This document shows positions 1 to 6,480 of a stretch of 8,016 nt of DNA, in pieces. The notes below the pieces were generated by a model, which saw nothing but the letters and a program-made list of their open reading frames with translations, was not told the origin of the DNA and ran no database searches. The stretch's first letter is position 1, and every line of letters begins with the position of its first letter. The DNA comes from Pseudomonadota bacterium (GTDB lineage: Bacteria; Pseudomonadota; Alphaproteobacteria; Rhizobiales; Beijerinckiaceae): contig JAKANG010000040.1 in the NCBI GenBank assembly GCA_021812505.1, forward strand, positions 1 through 8,016, written 5' to 3'. The position numbers were made by a program, and so were the translations under genes.

Positions 1-1
1 G

Positions 2-682
2 GGCCGAGAGGTCATCAAGAACATCAGCCTCATGGTCGGCCGCGGTGAGGCGGTTGCTCTGCTCGGCCCCAATGGCGCCGGCAAGACCACGCTCTTTTAT
101 ATGATTACCGGCCTCGTGAGGCCGGATGGCGGAACGATCACGCTCGATGATTATGACGTGACGAGTCTGCCCATGTATCGGCGCGCGCGGCTCGGCGTCG
201 GCTATCTGCCGCAGGAGCCGTCGATCTTCCGCGGCCTCAGCGTCGAGGACAATATTCGCGCCGTGCTCGAAATCGCCGAGCCCGACCGCGACCGCCGCGC
301 CCAGCAGCTCGAAGCCCTGCTGGAGGAATTCGACATCAAGCGCCTGCGCAAGTCGCCCTCTATCGCGCTTTCGGGCGGCGAGCGGCGCCGCTGCGAGATC
401 GCGCGCTCGCTCGCCAGCAATCCCTCGTTCATGCTGCTCGACGAGCCCTTCGCCGGCATCGACCCGATCGCGGTCGGCGACATCCAGAATCTGGTCTTGC
501 ATCTCAAGGGGCGGGGCATCGGGGTGCTGATCACCGACCATAATGTGCGCGAGACCTTAGGGCTGATCGACCGCGCCTATATCATCCATTCGGGGCATGT
601 TCTGACCGAGGGCGACCCCGACGCCATTGTCTCCAATCCCGACGTGCGCCGCCTCTATCTCGGCGAGGCGTTCCGTATGTAA
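2..682 (+). CDS. lptB: LPS export ABC transporter ATP-binding protein LptB (5' partial)
   Basis: This is the ATPase of the LptB2FGC transporter, which extracts lipopolysaccharide from the inner membrane and drives it along the Lpt bridge to the cell surface. The frame is open to the left edge (GREVIKNISL precedes the first ATG at 32), so the true start lies outside the window; the ATG at 32 falls inside the usual N-terminal strand of the fold. Visible ABC motifs are Walker A GPNGAGKT (65-88), the Q-loop Gln (212-214) in LPQEPSIFRGLS, the signature LSGGERRR (from 368), Walker B FMLLDEP (428-448) and the switch His in ITDHNVRET (539-541). The C-terminal YLGEAFRM is typical of LptB and separates it from LivF/LivG-type ATPases. 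A terminator follows 34 bases after the stop. In related genomes lptC and lptA usually lie upstream, which is not testable here. Confidence 0.96.
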   Translation, partial: GREVIKNISLMVGRGEAVALLGPNGAGKTTLFYMITGLVRPDGGTITLDDYDVTSLPMYRRARLGVGYLPQEPSIFRGLSVEDNIRAVLEIAEPDRDRRAQQLEALLEEFDIKRLRKSPSIALSGGERRRCEIARSLASNPSFMLLDEPFAGIDPIAVGDIQNLVLHLKGRGIGVLITDHNVRETLGLIDRAYIIHSGHVLTEGDPDAIVSNPDVRRLYLGEAFRM

Positions 683-716
683 GAGGCGCGGAAACGGCGA
701 ATCCTCCTTGCGCATT

Positions 717-754
717 AACCGCTTGCGCAGGCCATCGGGCGCAGCGGTTTTTTT
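717..754 (+). terminator. Intrinsic terminator after lptB
   Basis: The arm AACCGCT-t-GCGC (717-728) pairs with GCGC-AGCGGTT (739-749). This gives 11 base pairs with one bulged T and a 10-base loop, followed by a run of seven T (748-754) that overlaps the end of the stem. This is a textbook rho-independent terminator. It should separate most lptB transcription from rpoN and implies a promoter for rpoN within about 90 bases, or regulated read-through. Confidence 0.85.
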
Positions 755-759
755 GGTGG

Positions 760-803
760 CCGGCTCGGGCGAAACGGTGTATGCAAAAAACGGGCCGAGC
801 CGG
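760..803 (+). repeat. Inverted repeat in the rpoN leader
   Basis: A perfect 9-base inverted repeat, CCGGCTCGG (760-768) and CCGAGCCGG (795-803), surrounds 26 bases that include an A-rich stretch (TATGCAAAAAA). It lies between the lptB terminator and the rpoN start. It could be an operator dyad or an mRNA stem-loop in the leader; the sequence alone does not decide. No T run follows, so it is not itself a terminator. No convincing -35/-10 pair could be placed in 755-841. Confidence 0.4.
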
Positions 804-841
804 AAGCGCCCGGCGCGAGGCGCCGCCGTTGCGAGTACGAC

Positions 842-2404
842 ATGGCATTGACCGCCAAAATGCTGCTGCGCCAGGGCCAGACCCTGGCGATGACGCCGCA
901 ATTGCTGCAGGCGATCAAACTGCTGCAATATTCCGGCGCGGAACTTGCGGCTTTTGTCGAGGAAGAGCTTGAGCGCAATCCCCTGCCGGAGCGCGCCAAA
1001 AAGGGGCCGGATCCTGCGCCGACCGGGATCGACGCCGCGAGCGCGCCCGTCTCCGGCGACGAGGCGGCGGGCCTTGCCCACGATCCGGGCGAGGGCGACT
1101 GGAGTAGCGCCCAGCTCGCGACCTCCCCTCAAGCCCTGGCGGAAAGCCTCGGCACGGAGGTCGAGAACGTCTTCGACGGCGAGCGTGAGCTCTCTCCCGC
1201 CGCGGAGCGGCGGCAGCTGGAAAATATGGGGCTTTCGGACTCCGCCTGGTCGGGGGTCGGCGGCGGCGATTCGTCCGGCGAGCCCCCCAATATCGAGGCC
1301 TATGTCGCCGGCCAGCGCAGTCTGGCGGAGTTTTTGGGCGCGCAACTGACGATCGCGACCGAAGATCCCATCGAGCGAATGATCGGCCTCGCGGTGATCG
1401 ACGCCATCGACGAGGCCGGCTATCTGCGCGAAAGCGCGGGCGAAATCGCCGAAAGGCTCGGCGTCTCAATCGAGCGGGCCGAAAAGGCGATCGCTCTTGT
1501 CCAAACCTTCGAGCCGACGGGAATCGGCGCGCGCGATCTCGCCGAATGCCTGGCTTTGCAATTGCGCGAGCAGGACCGCTTCGATCCCGCCATGGCCGCC
1601 ATGGTCGCGAACCTGCCTTTGGTCGCCAGACGAGATTTCGCCGCTTTGCGCAAGATCTGCGGGGTGGACGACGAAGACCTCAAGGACATGATGGCGGAAA
1701 TCCGCCGGCTCGACCCCAAGCCCGGCCGCGCCTTCGGCGGGGAAACGGTCCAGCCGGCGGCGCCGGACGTCATCGTGCGCGCGGCGCCGGACGGCTCCTG
1801 GCTGGTCGAGTTGAATTCCGATGCGCTGCCCCGAGTCCTCGTCAACCAGACCTATGCCGCGAAAGTGTCGCGCAGGGACGGCGGCGGCGAGGAAAAGAGC
1901 TATCTGTCGCTATGCCTGCAAAACGCCAACTGGCTGACCAAGAGCCTGGAGCAGCGGGCGCGCACCATTTTGAAGGTCGCGTCCGAGATCGTGCGCCGCC
2001 AGGACGCTTTTCTCGCTCACGGCGTGGCGCATCTGCGGCCGTTGAACCTGAAAATCATCGCCGACGCCGTTGGGCTGCATGAATCGACGGTGTCGCGGGT
2101 GACGTCCAACAAATATATGGCGACGCCGCGCGGCCTGTTCGAGCTGAAATATTTCTTCACCGCGTCGATCGCGGCCCATGGCGGGGGCGAGGCCCACTCG
2201 GCTGAAGCCGTGCGCTTCAAGATCAAGCAGATGATCGACGCCGAGCTGCCCGACGCGATTCTGTCCGACGACGCCATTGTCGAAAGGCTCAAGGCGCAGC
2301 AGATCGACATCGCCCGGCGCACCGTCGCCAAATATCGCGAAAGCCTGCGGATTCCGTCGTCTGTCGAACGCCGCCGCGAGAAGCAGACGGCGTTGCAACC
2401 TTGA
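842..2404 (+). CDS. rpoN: RNA polymerase sigma-54 factor RpoN
   Basis: Sigma-54 directs RNA polymerase to -24/-12 promoters that need an AAA+ activator, typically for nitrogen, carbon and motility genes. All parts of the family are visible in the 520 residues. Region I is the Gln/Leu-rich activator-interacting segment (about 8-48, LRQGQTLAMTPQLLQAIKLL). An acidic, low-complexity region II follows (about 50-150). The core-binding domain covers about 160-350. The helix-turn-helix that reads the -12 element lies near 397-425 (LKIIADAVGLHESTVSRVT). The C-terminal RpoN box ARRTVAKYRE is at 491-500 and reads the -24 element. The start MALTAKMLLRQ matches the usual N-terminus, although no good Shine-Dalgarno precedes it. 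The length is normal. The gene sits between lptB and hpf, the common alphaproteobacterial order. Confidence 0.98.
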   Translation: MALTAKMLLRQGQTLAMTPQLLQAIKLLQYSGAELAAFVEEELERNPLPERAKKGPDPAPTGIDAASAPVSGDEAAGLAHDPGEGDWSSAQLATSPQALAESLGTEVENVFDGERELSPAAERRQLENMGLSDSAWSGVGGGDSSGEPPNIEAYVAGQRSLAEFLGAQLTIATEDPIERMIGLAVIDAIDEAGYLRESAGEIAERLGVSIERAEKAIALVQTFEPTGIGARDLAECLALQLREQDRFDPAMAAMVANLPLVARRDFAALRKICGVDDEDLKDMMAEIRRLDPKPGRAFGGETVQPAAPDVIVRAAPDGSWLVELNSDALPRVLVNQTYAAKVSRRDGGGEEKSYLSLCLQNANWLTKSLEQRARTILKVASEIVRRQDAFLAHGVAHLRPLNLKIIADAVGLHESTVSRVTSNKYMATPRGLFELKYFFTASIAAHGGGEAHSAEAVRFKIKQMIDAELPDAILSDDAIVERLKAQQIDIARRTVAKYRESLRIPSSVERRREKQTALQP

Positions 2405-2455
2405 GCGCGCCGGCGCCAAGGCTTCGGTCCTGCGGCCTGATTTCGCGCCGGATCG

Positions 2456-2475
2456 GGCGCTTGAGAAGCGTTATT
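2456..2475 (+). terminator. Weak terminator-like hairpin after rpoN
   Basis: CGCTT (2458-2462) and AAGCG (2466-2470) form a 5-bp stem with a GAG loop, extendable by two G-U pairs, and TTATT follows. The stem is short and the T tract is broken, so this is at best a partial terminator. It also overlaps the candidate -35 element of hpf. Confidence 0.25.
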
Positions 2476-2502
2476 GACTTCGGGCGCGGAGGCTTCTAAC
2501 CC
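2474..2502 (+). promoter_or_regulatory. Candidate housekeeping-type promoter for hpf
   Basis: TTGACT (2474-2479) is a good -35 element. A 17-base spacer leads to TAACCC (2497-2502), a poor -10 by E. coli standards but within the loose range of alphaproteobacterial sigma-70 promoters. It would give hpf a leader of about 100 bases. It is supported only by motif and position in the 207-base rpoN-hpf gap. Confidence 0.3.
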
Positions 2503-2559
2503 TTTGCGGATTATTCGGGCTCGAACCCCGATCTCTCGCGGCGGCGCCCGCCAGCCGCA

Positions 2560-2578
2560 CGGAGCTTGGGGGGCTCCG
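2560..2578 (+). other. Stem-loop in the hpf leader
   Basis: CGGAGC (2560-2565) pairs perfectly with GCTCCG (2573-2578) around the G-rich loop TTGGGGG, ending 33 bases before the hpf start codon. It is too far upstream to mask the weak GGA ribosome-binding site directly. It may still act in leader stability or translation. No known riboswitch is recognised. Confidence 0.35.
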
Positions 2579-2611
2579 ACTGCCAGCTTTCGACAGAATT
2601 GGAACAAACGG

Positions 2612-3205
2612 ATGGCCCTGCGGATCTCAGGCAAGAACATCAATATCGGCGAGGCTCTGCGCACGCATGTGTCGGAGAAGCTGAACGCCGCCACCGGCAA
2701 ATATTTCGACGGCTCCGTCACCGGCCATGTCACGATCGAGCCGGAAGGCTCCGGCTTTCGCACCGACTGCACGCTGCATCTCGCTTCCGGCGTCACGCTT
2801 CAGGCCGAAGGCCGCGCGCAGGAGGTCTACGCCAGCTTCGACCAGACGGCGGCCCGGATCGAAAGCCGCCTGCGGCGCTACAAGCGCAAGCTCAAGGACC
2901 GTTCGGCCGCCCAGCGCGAGGCCGCTCCGGTCGGCGAGCCGATCCGCTACACCGTCCTCGGCGCCCTCAACGAGGCCGAGGAGGCGCCAGCCGAACATGA
3001 GTTCAATCCCCTGGTCGTCGCCGAATCGGAAAAACTGCTCCAGGAGTTTTCGGTTTCGGCCGCGGTGCTGGAGCTGGACTTGAGCGGCGCGCCGGTTCTC
3101 GTCTTCCGTCACGCTAACACCGGCCGTGTGAACGTCATTTACCGCCGGCTCGACGGGAACATCGGCTGGGTCGATCCGACCAACGGCGCCAAAGGCTCCG
3201 CGTGA
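2612..3205 (+). CDS. hpf: Long-form ribosome hibernation promoting factor
   Basis: Long HPF binds the 30S decoding centre in slow growth or stress and joins two 70S ribosomes into an inactive 100S dimer. The 197 residues show both parts. The N-terminal S30AE/YfiA domain covers about 1-97 (MALRISGKNINIGEALRTHVSEKL, then the basic helix ARIESRLRRYKRKLKD that contacts rRNA). A linker follows. The C-terminal dimerisation domain covers about 131-190 (FNPLVVAESEKLL through VNVIYRRLDGNIGWVDP). The start at 2612 was chosen because MALRISGKN is the usual N-terminus and a weak GGA lies 8 bases upstream. The frame extends upstream to a TTG at 2474, but those 46 extra residues look nothing like the family. 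The neighbour rpoN and downstream ptsN fit the conserved order. Confidence 0.95.
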   Translation: MALRISGKNINIGEALRTHVSEKLNAATGKYFDGSVTGHVTIEPEGSGFRTDCTLHLASGVTLQAEGRAQEVYASFDQTAARIESRLRRYKRKLKDRSAAQREAAPVGEPIRYTVLGALNEAEEAPAEHEFNPLVVAESEKLLQEFSVSAAVLELDLSGAPVLVFRHANTGRVNVIYRRLDGNIGWVDPTNGAKGSA

Positions 3206-3231
3206 TCGCGGCTCAATTCTTGTTGGGGACT

Positions 3232-3260
3232 GCGCGGACGCCTTCAGGCGTGGTCCGCGC
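3232..3260 (+). other. Strong stem-loop just after hpf
   Basis: GCGCGGAC (3232-3239) pairs perfectly with GTCCGCGC (3253-3260). Inside, GCCT (3240-3243) can pair with AGGC (3246-3249), leaving a small bulge. The hairpin starts 26 bases after the hpf stop and has no T run, so it is more likely an RNA-stabilising or processing structure than a terminator. It stands immediately ahead of the true terminator at 3281. Confidence 0.5.
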
Positions 3261-3280
3261 CGCCGCGCGTGAATTTATGA

Positions 3281-3306
3281 GCGCCGGCGCGCCGGCGCGT
3301 TTTTTT
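3281..3306 (+). terminator. Intrinsic terminator between hpf and ptsN
   Basis: GCGCCGG (3281-3287) pairs with CCGGCGC (3292-3298) around the loop CGCG. One G and then seven T (3300-3306) follow. This is a compact, very GC-rich stem with a full T tract, a strong rho-independent terminator. It should uncouple hpf from ptsN, leaving only 45 bases to the ptsN start. Confidence 0.85.
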
Positions 3307-3351
3307 GCCCTGGCGGGCGCCAGCGGTGCGCTCTGATGGAAACCGACCCTC

Positions 3352-3822
3352 ATGCCGCTTGAAAATCTTCTGGCTCCCGAGGCCATCCTGCCTTCCCTGC
3401 GGGTGAACGGCAAAAAGCAGGCGTTGCAGGAATTGAGCGAAAAGGCGGCGGAGGTTTCCGGACTGCCGGCGCGCGAGATTTTCGACGCCTGGATGCAGCG
3501 CGAAAAGCTGAATTCGACCGGATTGGGCGACGGCATCGCCATTCCGCACGGCAAATTGCTCAATGCGCCGCGCATTTTCGGCATTTTCGCCCGGCTCGAA
3601 CGCGGAATCGATTTCGAGGCCATCGACGGCCAGCCGGTCGATCTCCTGTTCGGCCTGATCGCGCCGGAAAACGCCGGCGCCGATCATCTCAAAGCGCTGG
3701 CGGTGATCGCCCGCCTGCTTAGAAACTCCGCGGTCCTGGCGAAAATCCGGTCGACGCGCGAGGCGCCGGCGCTTTATGCGATTCTCACCCAGGCCTCGCC
3801 GCCGTCCGACGCAGCGGCCTGA
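3352..3822 (+). CDS. ptsN: PTS IIA-like nitrogen-regulatory protein PtsN (EIIA-Ntr)
   Basis: EIIA-Ntr is the last phosphoacceptor of the regulatory chain PtsP-NPr-PtsN. It transports no sugar but tunes potassium, nitrogen and carbon functions through protein contacts. The 156-residue protein is full length for the family. The phosphorylated histidine is H66 in GLGDGIAIPHGK, and the second conserved active-site histidine is H112 in ADHLKALAVIARLLR. Segment 79-102 (FARLERGIDFEAIDGQPVDL) is also typical. The start MPLENLLAPEAILPSLRV matches alphaproteobacterial PtsN; GATGGA upstream is a modest ribosome-binding site. The gene follows a strong terminator closely, so it may depend on read-through or on a promoter within or before the hairpins. 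The next gene starts 28 bases after its stop. Confidence 0.95.
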   Translation: MPLENLLAPEAILPSLRVNGKKQALQELSEKAAEVSGLPAREIFDAWMQREKLNSTGLGDGIAIPHGKLLNAPRIFGIFARLERGIDFEAIDGQPVDLLFGLIAPENAGADHLKALAVIARLLRNSAVLAKIRSTREAPALYAILTQASPPSDAAA

Positions 3823-3850
3823 CCGGCGTTCCTTTTTCGGGCGGCTTCCC

Positions 3851-4537
3851 ATGTTCGACGACGCTTTGGCCAGCCTCCGCGACATGTTCACGCCGCCCTT
3901 CCGCGCCGTGCTGATCAAGTCGCTCGGCCTGACCCTGGCGCTGCTCTTTCTGTTGTGGCTGGGGCTGGAGCGCCTCGCGATCTGGGCGACGACCGGCGGC
4001 GCGCACTGGTTCGACGGCGCGCCCTGGCTCAAGACCGTCGTCGAGATCGCCGCAGGGCTCGGGCTTTTCATCGGCCTGATCTTTCTGATCGCGCCCGTCG
4101 CCTTGCTGGTCGCGGGCTTTTTCCTCGATGAACTTGCCGATCACGTCGAGGCGAAAATCTATGCCGACGGGCGGCGCGGTCAGGCTGTTCCGGCGCTGGC
4201 CTCGATGGTCCTGGCGGCGAAATTTTCCGGCGTCGCCCTTCTGGTCAATCTTCTCGCCTTCGCGCTGTGGCTTCTGCCCGGCGTCAACGCGTTGATCTTC
4301 GTGGCCGCCAACGCCTATCTGTTCGGGCGGGAATATTTTCAGCTCGCGGCGATGCGTTTCCTGCCGCTCGAATCGGCGCGCGACCTGCGACGCGCCAATC
4401 GCGTGACAGTCTTTTTCGCCGGCCTGCTGATCGCGCTTTTTGTCGCGACGCCCGTGCTCAATCTGCTGACGCCCTTGTTCGGCGTCGGCCTGATGGCGCG
4501 GCTCTACAAGAGGCTTACCGCTGCCTCAGCCCTGTGA
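3851..4537 (+). CDS. EI24/CysZ-like four-helix inner-membrane protein
   Basis: The 228-residue protein is strongly hydrophobic, with four helical stretches at about 21-40, 64-92, 125-157 and 185-213. The third is followed by the motif NAYLFGREYFQLAAMRFL (154-171), which matches the EI24 domain family that includes the sulfate permease CysZ. I infer a transport or membrane-homeostasis role; sulfate as substrate is not supported, because no cys genes are nearby. The start at 3851 was chosen because it gives a membrane protein beginning MFDDALASLRDMF. The open frame extends upstream to 3776, but that part overlaps the end of ptsN and is Arg-rich like a shadow frame. The gene lies 28 bases after ptsN, so the two are probably co-transcribed. 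It converges with the SDR gene, with four bases between the stops. Confidence 0.8.
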   Translation: MFDDALASLRDMFTPPFRAVLIKSLGLTLALLFLLWLGLERLAIWATTGGAHWFDGAPWLKTVVEIAAGLGLFIGLIFLIAPVALLVAGFFLDELADHVEAKIYADGRRGQAVPALASMVLAAKFSGVALLVNLLAFALWLLPGVNALIFVAANAYLFGREYFQLAAMRFLPLESARDLRRANRVTVFFAGLLIALFVATPVLNLLTPLFGVGLMARLYKRLTAASAL

Positions 4538-4541
4538 AGGA

Positions 4542-5546
4542 TCAGGCCAGCCGCTGGTCGGCATATTGGCCGGTCTTGCGGAAGCGGTAGAGATAGGTCG
4601 GAACGATCGCCTCGATCGATTCCGGCGTGATCCCCAGCCCGGCCAGGGTGCGGCCCTCGGCGACGGCTTCCGCCGAGACGACGTTGTCGTGCTTCAGCAA
4701 CTCCACCTGATCGGCGGTGAAGACGAATTCCCGCGGCAGCAGGCCGAGCAGCAATTTGTTGACGGTCTCGGTCACCGAGCCCAGCGGCGCGGCGACCGAG
4801 AAGGGCAGGGGCGCGAGCAGGCGGCGACGGTGGATGGTCGCCAGCACATAGTCCAGCAGTTCCTTCATGGTGCGGACCGACGGTCCACCCAGTTCATAGG
4901 TTGCGCCGTCCTGGCCCGCGCCGCGCAGCAGACGGGCGCCGGCCTCGGCCACATCGCCGACATAGACCGGCTGCAATCTAGTCTTGCCGCCGCCGATCAG
5001 CGGTAGCACGGGCATGATCCGCGCCATCGTGGCGAAACGGTTGAAGAACTGATCCTCCGGCCCGAAAACCACCGAGGGGCGCAAGATTCTCGCGCCGGGC
5101 AGGGCGGCGAGCGCGGCCGTTTCTCCTTGCGCCTTGGTCCGGGCGTAGGCCGAAGCCGATCCCGCATCGGCGCCGATCGCCGACATATGGACGAAATTCG
5201 CAATTCCGGCTTGGGCGACGGCCCTCGCTATGGCGCCGGCGCCCTCGGCCTGGACGGCGTCGAAAGTCTGCTTGCCCCACGGCGCGAGAATGCCGACCAG
5301 ATTGACCGCCGCCTCCGCGCCGCGCAGGGCGGCGGCGAGCGAGTCCGGGTAGCGGACATTGGCCTGGACCGCATTGATCTGGCCGACGCAGCCGAGCGGC
5401 TGGAGATGGAAGGCGAGGTCGGGGCGGCGAGTCGCGACCCGCACCCGCCAGCCGTCGCGCGCCAGCGCCCGGACGAGATGGCGCCCGATGAAGCCGGAGC
5501 CGCCGAAGACGGTGACGATGCGATCGCTGGGGTCAAATTCGGTCAT
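4542..5546 (-). CDS. NDUFA9-type atypical SDR (NAD(P)-binding epimerase-like) protein
   Basis: The 334-residue protein is an extended/atypical short-chain dehydrogenase. Its N-terminal Rossmann motif VFGGSGFIGRHLV (GxxGxxG, residues 15-21) binds the dinucleotide, and a YxxxK pair is present at Y134/K138 in SAYARTKAQGE. The segments ILRPSVVFGPEDQFFNRFA (154-172) and LQPVYVGDVAEA (191-202) are typical of the group related to the complex I accessory subunit NDUFA9. In bacteria the substrate is generally unknown; possible roles are complex I assembly, quinone metabolism or NAD(P)H sensing. The start at 5546 is set by a clear GGAGG nine bases upstream. The frame continues to a TTG at 5594, but the extra residues are not family-like. 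The gene lies 98 bases downstream of the hotdog gene on the same strand, so membership of that operon is possible but unproven. Confidence 0.85.
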   Translation of the reverse strand: MTEFDPSDRIVTVFGGSGFIGRHLVRALARDGWRVRVATRRPDLAFHLQPLGCVGQINAVQANVRYPDSLAAALRGAEAAVNLVGILAPWGKQTFDAVQAEGAGAIARAVAQAGIANFVHMSAIGADAGSASAYARTKAQGETAALAALPGARILRPSVVFGPEDQFFNRFATMARIMPVLPLIGGGKTRLQPVYVGDVAEAGARLLRGAGQDGATYELGGPSVRTMKELLDYVLATIHRRRLLAPLPFSVAAPLGSVTETVNKLLLGLLPREFVFTADQVELLKHDNVVSAEAVAEGRTLAGLGITPESIEAIVPTYLYRFRKTGQYADQRLA

Positions 5547-5555
5547 CGGGGCGGG

Positions 5556-5560
5556 CCTCC
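5556..5560 (-). promoter_or_regulatory. Shine-Dalgarno site that sets the SDR start
   Basis: On the minus strand GGAGG lies nine bases before the ATG at 5546. It supports MTEFDPSDRIVTVFGG as the N-terminus over the longer TTG-initiated frame. It also shows that this gene can be translated independently of the upstream hotdog gene. Confidence 0.7.
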
Positions 5561-5644
5561 GGTTCGGGCGATGGCGTGTCGAATGGATAGTCAAAAGCGA
5601 GCCGCGCGTCCATGCGACTCTTCGTCGAGAGCGTCAGTCCGCGA

Positions 5645-6067
5645 TCAGCGCCGCGCCGGGACGAGGCGGGCCTCGCCCATCAGCGCCGGGGCGCCTGTTT
5701 CGGTATGGGCGATCAGCCGCGCCACCGCGACGAAGCCGGCCTCGCCGGGTTCGACCTTGGCGATGCGGGCGGTCAGTTGGGCCTTCTCGCCTTCGAGGAT
5801 CGGGGTCAGGAACTGGCCGTGGAGGTGGAGCACGGCGAGATCGGGCCGCCATTCGGCGAGCAGGGGCTCGAAGGCCGCCAGAAGTTTCATGCCGTGGACG
5901 GGGCGGGCGGAAAATCCGAACCCGCGTGCGAAAGCGGTGTCGAGGTGGAGGGGATTGCTGTCGCCGGAGGCCTCGGCGTAACGGGCGAGGTCTTGCGCCG
6001 AAAAGGGGCCGACGGTCCGGGCCGGGAGCTTTTCGCCGACGCGCGGCGCAGGCCGTTCGGCGGTCAT
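5645..6067 (-). CDS. MaoC-type hotdog dehydratase, catalytic subunit
   Basis: This 140-residue single-hotdog protein carries the (R)-hydratase motif ASGDSNPLH (33-41). D36 and H41 are the expected catalytic pair that removes water from, or adds it to, 3-hydroxyacyl/2-enoyl thioesters. ARPVHGM (54-60) is the usual second conserved strand/helix element. The start at 6067 was chosen over the longer frame reaching 6346, because GGAG lies eight bases upstream and the ATG overlaps the stop of the preceding gene in an ATGA junction. The longer frame would run antisense-like through that gene. The overlap with a second hotdog gene lacking the D/H pair suggests a HadAB-like heterodimer. With the upstream ACP and ketoacyl synthase, the likely substrate is a 3-hydroxyacyl-ACP. 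Confidence 0.88.
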   Translation of the reverse strand: MTAERPAPRVGEKLPARTVGPFSAQDLARYAEASGDSNPLHLDTAFARGFGFSARPVHGMKLLAAFEPLLAEWRPDLAVLHLHGQFLTPILEGEKAQLTARIAKVEPGEAGFVAVARLIAHTETGAPALMGEARLVPARR

Positions 6068-6474
6068 GACGCGGACTCCGGCGGAAAGGGCGTGACCGTC
6101 GCGGGGTCGATCAGCCGCAGGGTGGAGACCACCCGCGCGACAAAGGCGCCGGACAGATCGAAAATCTCCGCCGTGGCGATGAGCCGCGGCGGATCGCTCT
6201 GGCGCCTCATTTCGAGTCTCAGATCGTAGGAGGCGCCGGTTTCGAGCGGGCGAGCGTAGTCGAAAAGCTGCGCTTCGTGGACAGGAAGGCCGATTTCCTG
6301 CGCGGCGGCGCGAATCGGCTCGCCGATTTCCGGCAGCCGCATCCACACCACGGGAAAGCTCGTCGGCGGCGGTCCGTCCTCGTCGCGCCAGCCGGTCTCG
6401 CGGCGGAAGGCGCGCACCACATCGGCCGGCGCCGAGACGCGCAAGGGGCCGGCGCGCTGCACGGGCGGCGTCAT
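6064..6474 (-). CDS. MaoC N-terminal-like hotdog protein, probable non-catalytic dehydratase subunit
   Basis: The 136-residue protein resembles the N-terminal hotdog half (MaoC_dehydrat_N / FAS1-like dehydratase region) of double-hotdog dehydratases. It shows PPPTSFPVVWMRLPEI (35-50), HEAQLFDYARPLETG (66-80) and a C-terminal strand AEIFDLSGAFVARVVSTLRLI (102-122). The GDxNPxH catalytic motif is absent. The inferred role is to complete the acyl-binding tunnel and stabilise the catalytic partner encoded next, as the non-catalytic HadA or HadC subunit does for HadB in mycobacteria. Its stop overlaps the partner's start (ATGA), which favours equal production. Its own start follows the ketoacyl synthase stop by six bases, and the GAGG that serves as ribosome-binding site overlaps that stop codon. 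Thioesterase activity is an alternative but no motif supports it. Confidence 0.8.
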   Translation of the reverse strand: MTPPVQRAGPLRVSAPADVVRAFRRETGWRDEDGPPPTSFPVVWMRLPEIGEPIRAAAQEIGLPVHEAQLFDYARPLETGASYDLRLEMRRQSDPPRLIATAEIFDLSGAFVARVVSTLRLIDPATVTPFPPESAS

Positions 6475-6480
6475 GGGGCC

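Noticed and set aside
757..771. Sigma-54 (-24/-12) promoter in front of rpoN, suggested by TGGC...GC.
   Set aside because: The GG-to-GC spacing is nine bases, not the strict ten, and the -12 TTGCA is not matched.
557..1345. A 262-codon minus-strand open frame over lptB and rpoN.
   Set aside because: Low-complexity Arg/Gly/Leu composition, covers a terminator and two well-identified genes; a shadow frame.
2491..2507. Sigma-54 promoter in front of hpf, from GGC...TTTGC.
   Set aside because: The spacing between GG and GC is 13 bases, which rules it out.
2474..2611. N-terminal extension of HPF starting at TTG 2474.
   Set aside because: The family N-terminus MALRISGKN begins at 2612; the extra residues are not HPF-like and overlap a likely promoter.
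2601..2611. EcfG-type stress promoter starting with GGAAC at 2601.
   Set aside because: It lies within 11 bases of the hpf start codon, so the downstream element would fall inside the gene; it works better as a weak ribosome-binding site.
5127..5981. A 284-codon plus-strand frame over the SDR and catalytic hotdog genes.
   Set aside because: No recognisable domain and it lies antisense to proteins with clear motifs and ribosome-binding sites.
6068..6346. N-terminal extension of the catalytic hotdog protein up to 6346.
   Set aside because: The extension overlaps the other hotdog gene in a different frame and is Arg-rich; the ATG at 6067 has GGAG and an ATGA junction.
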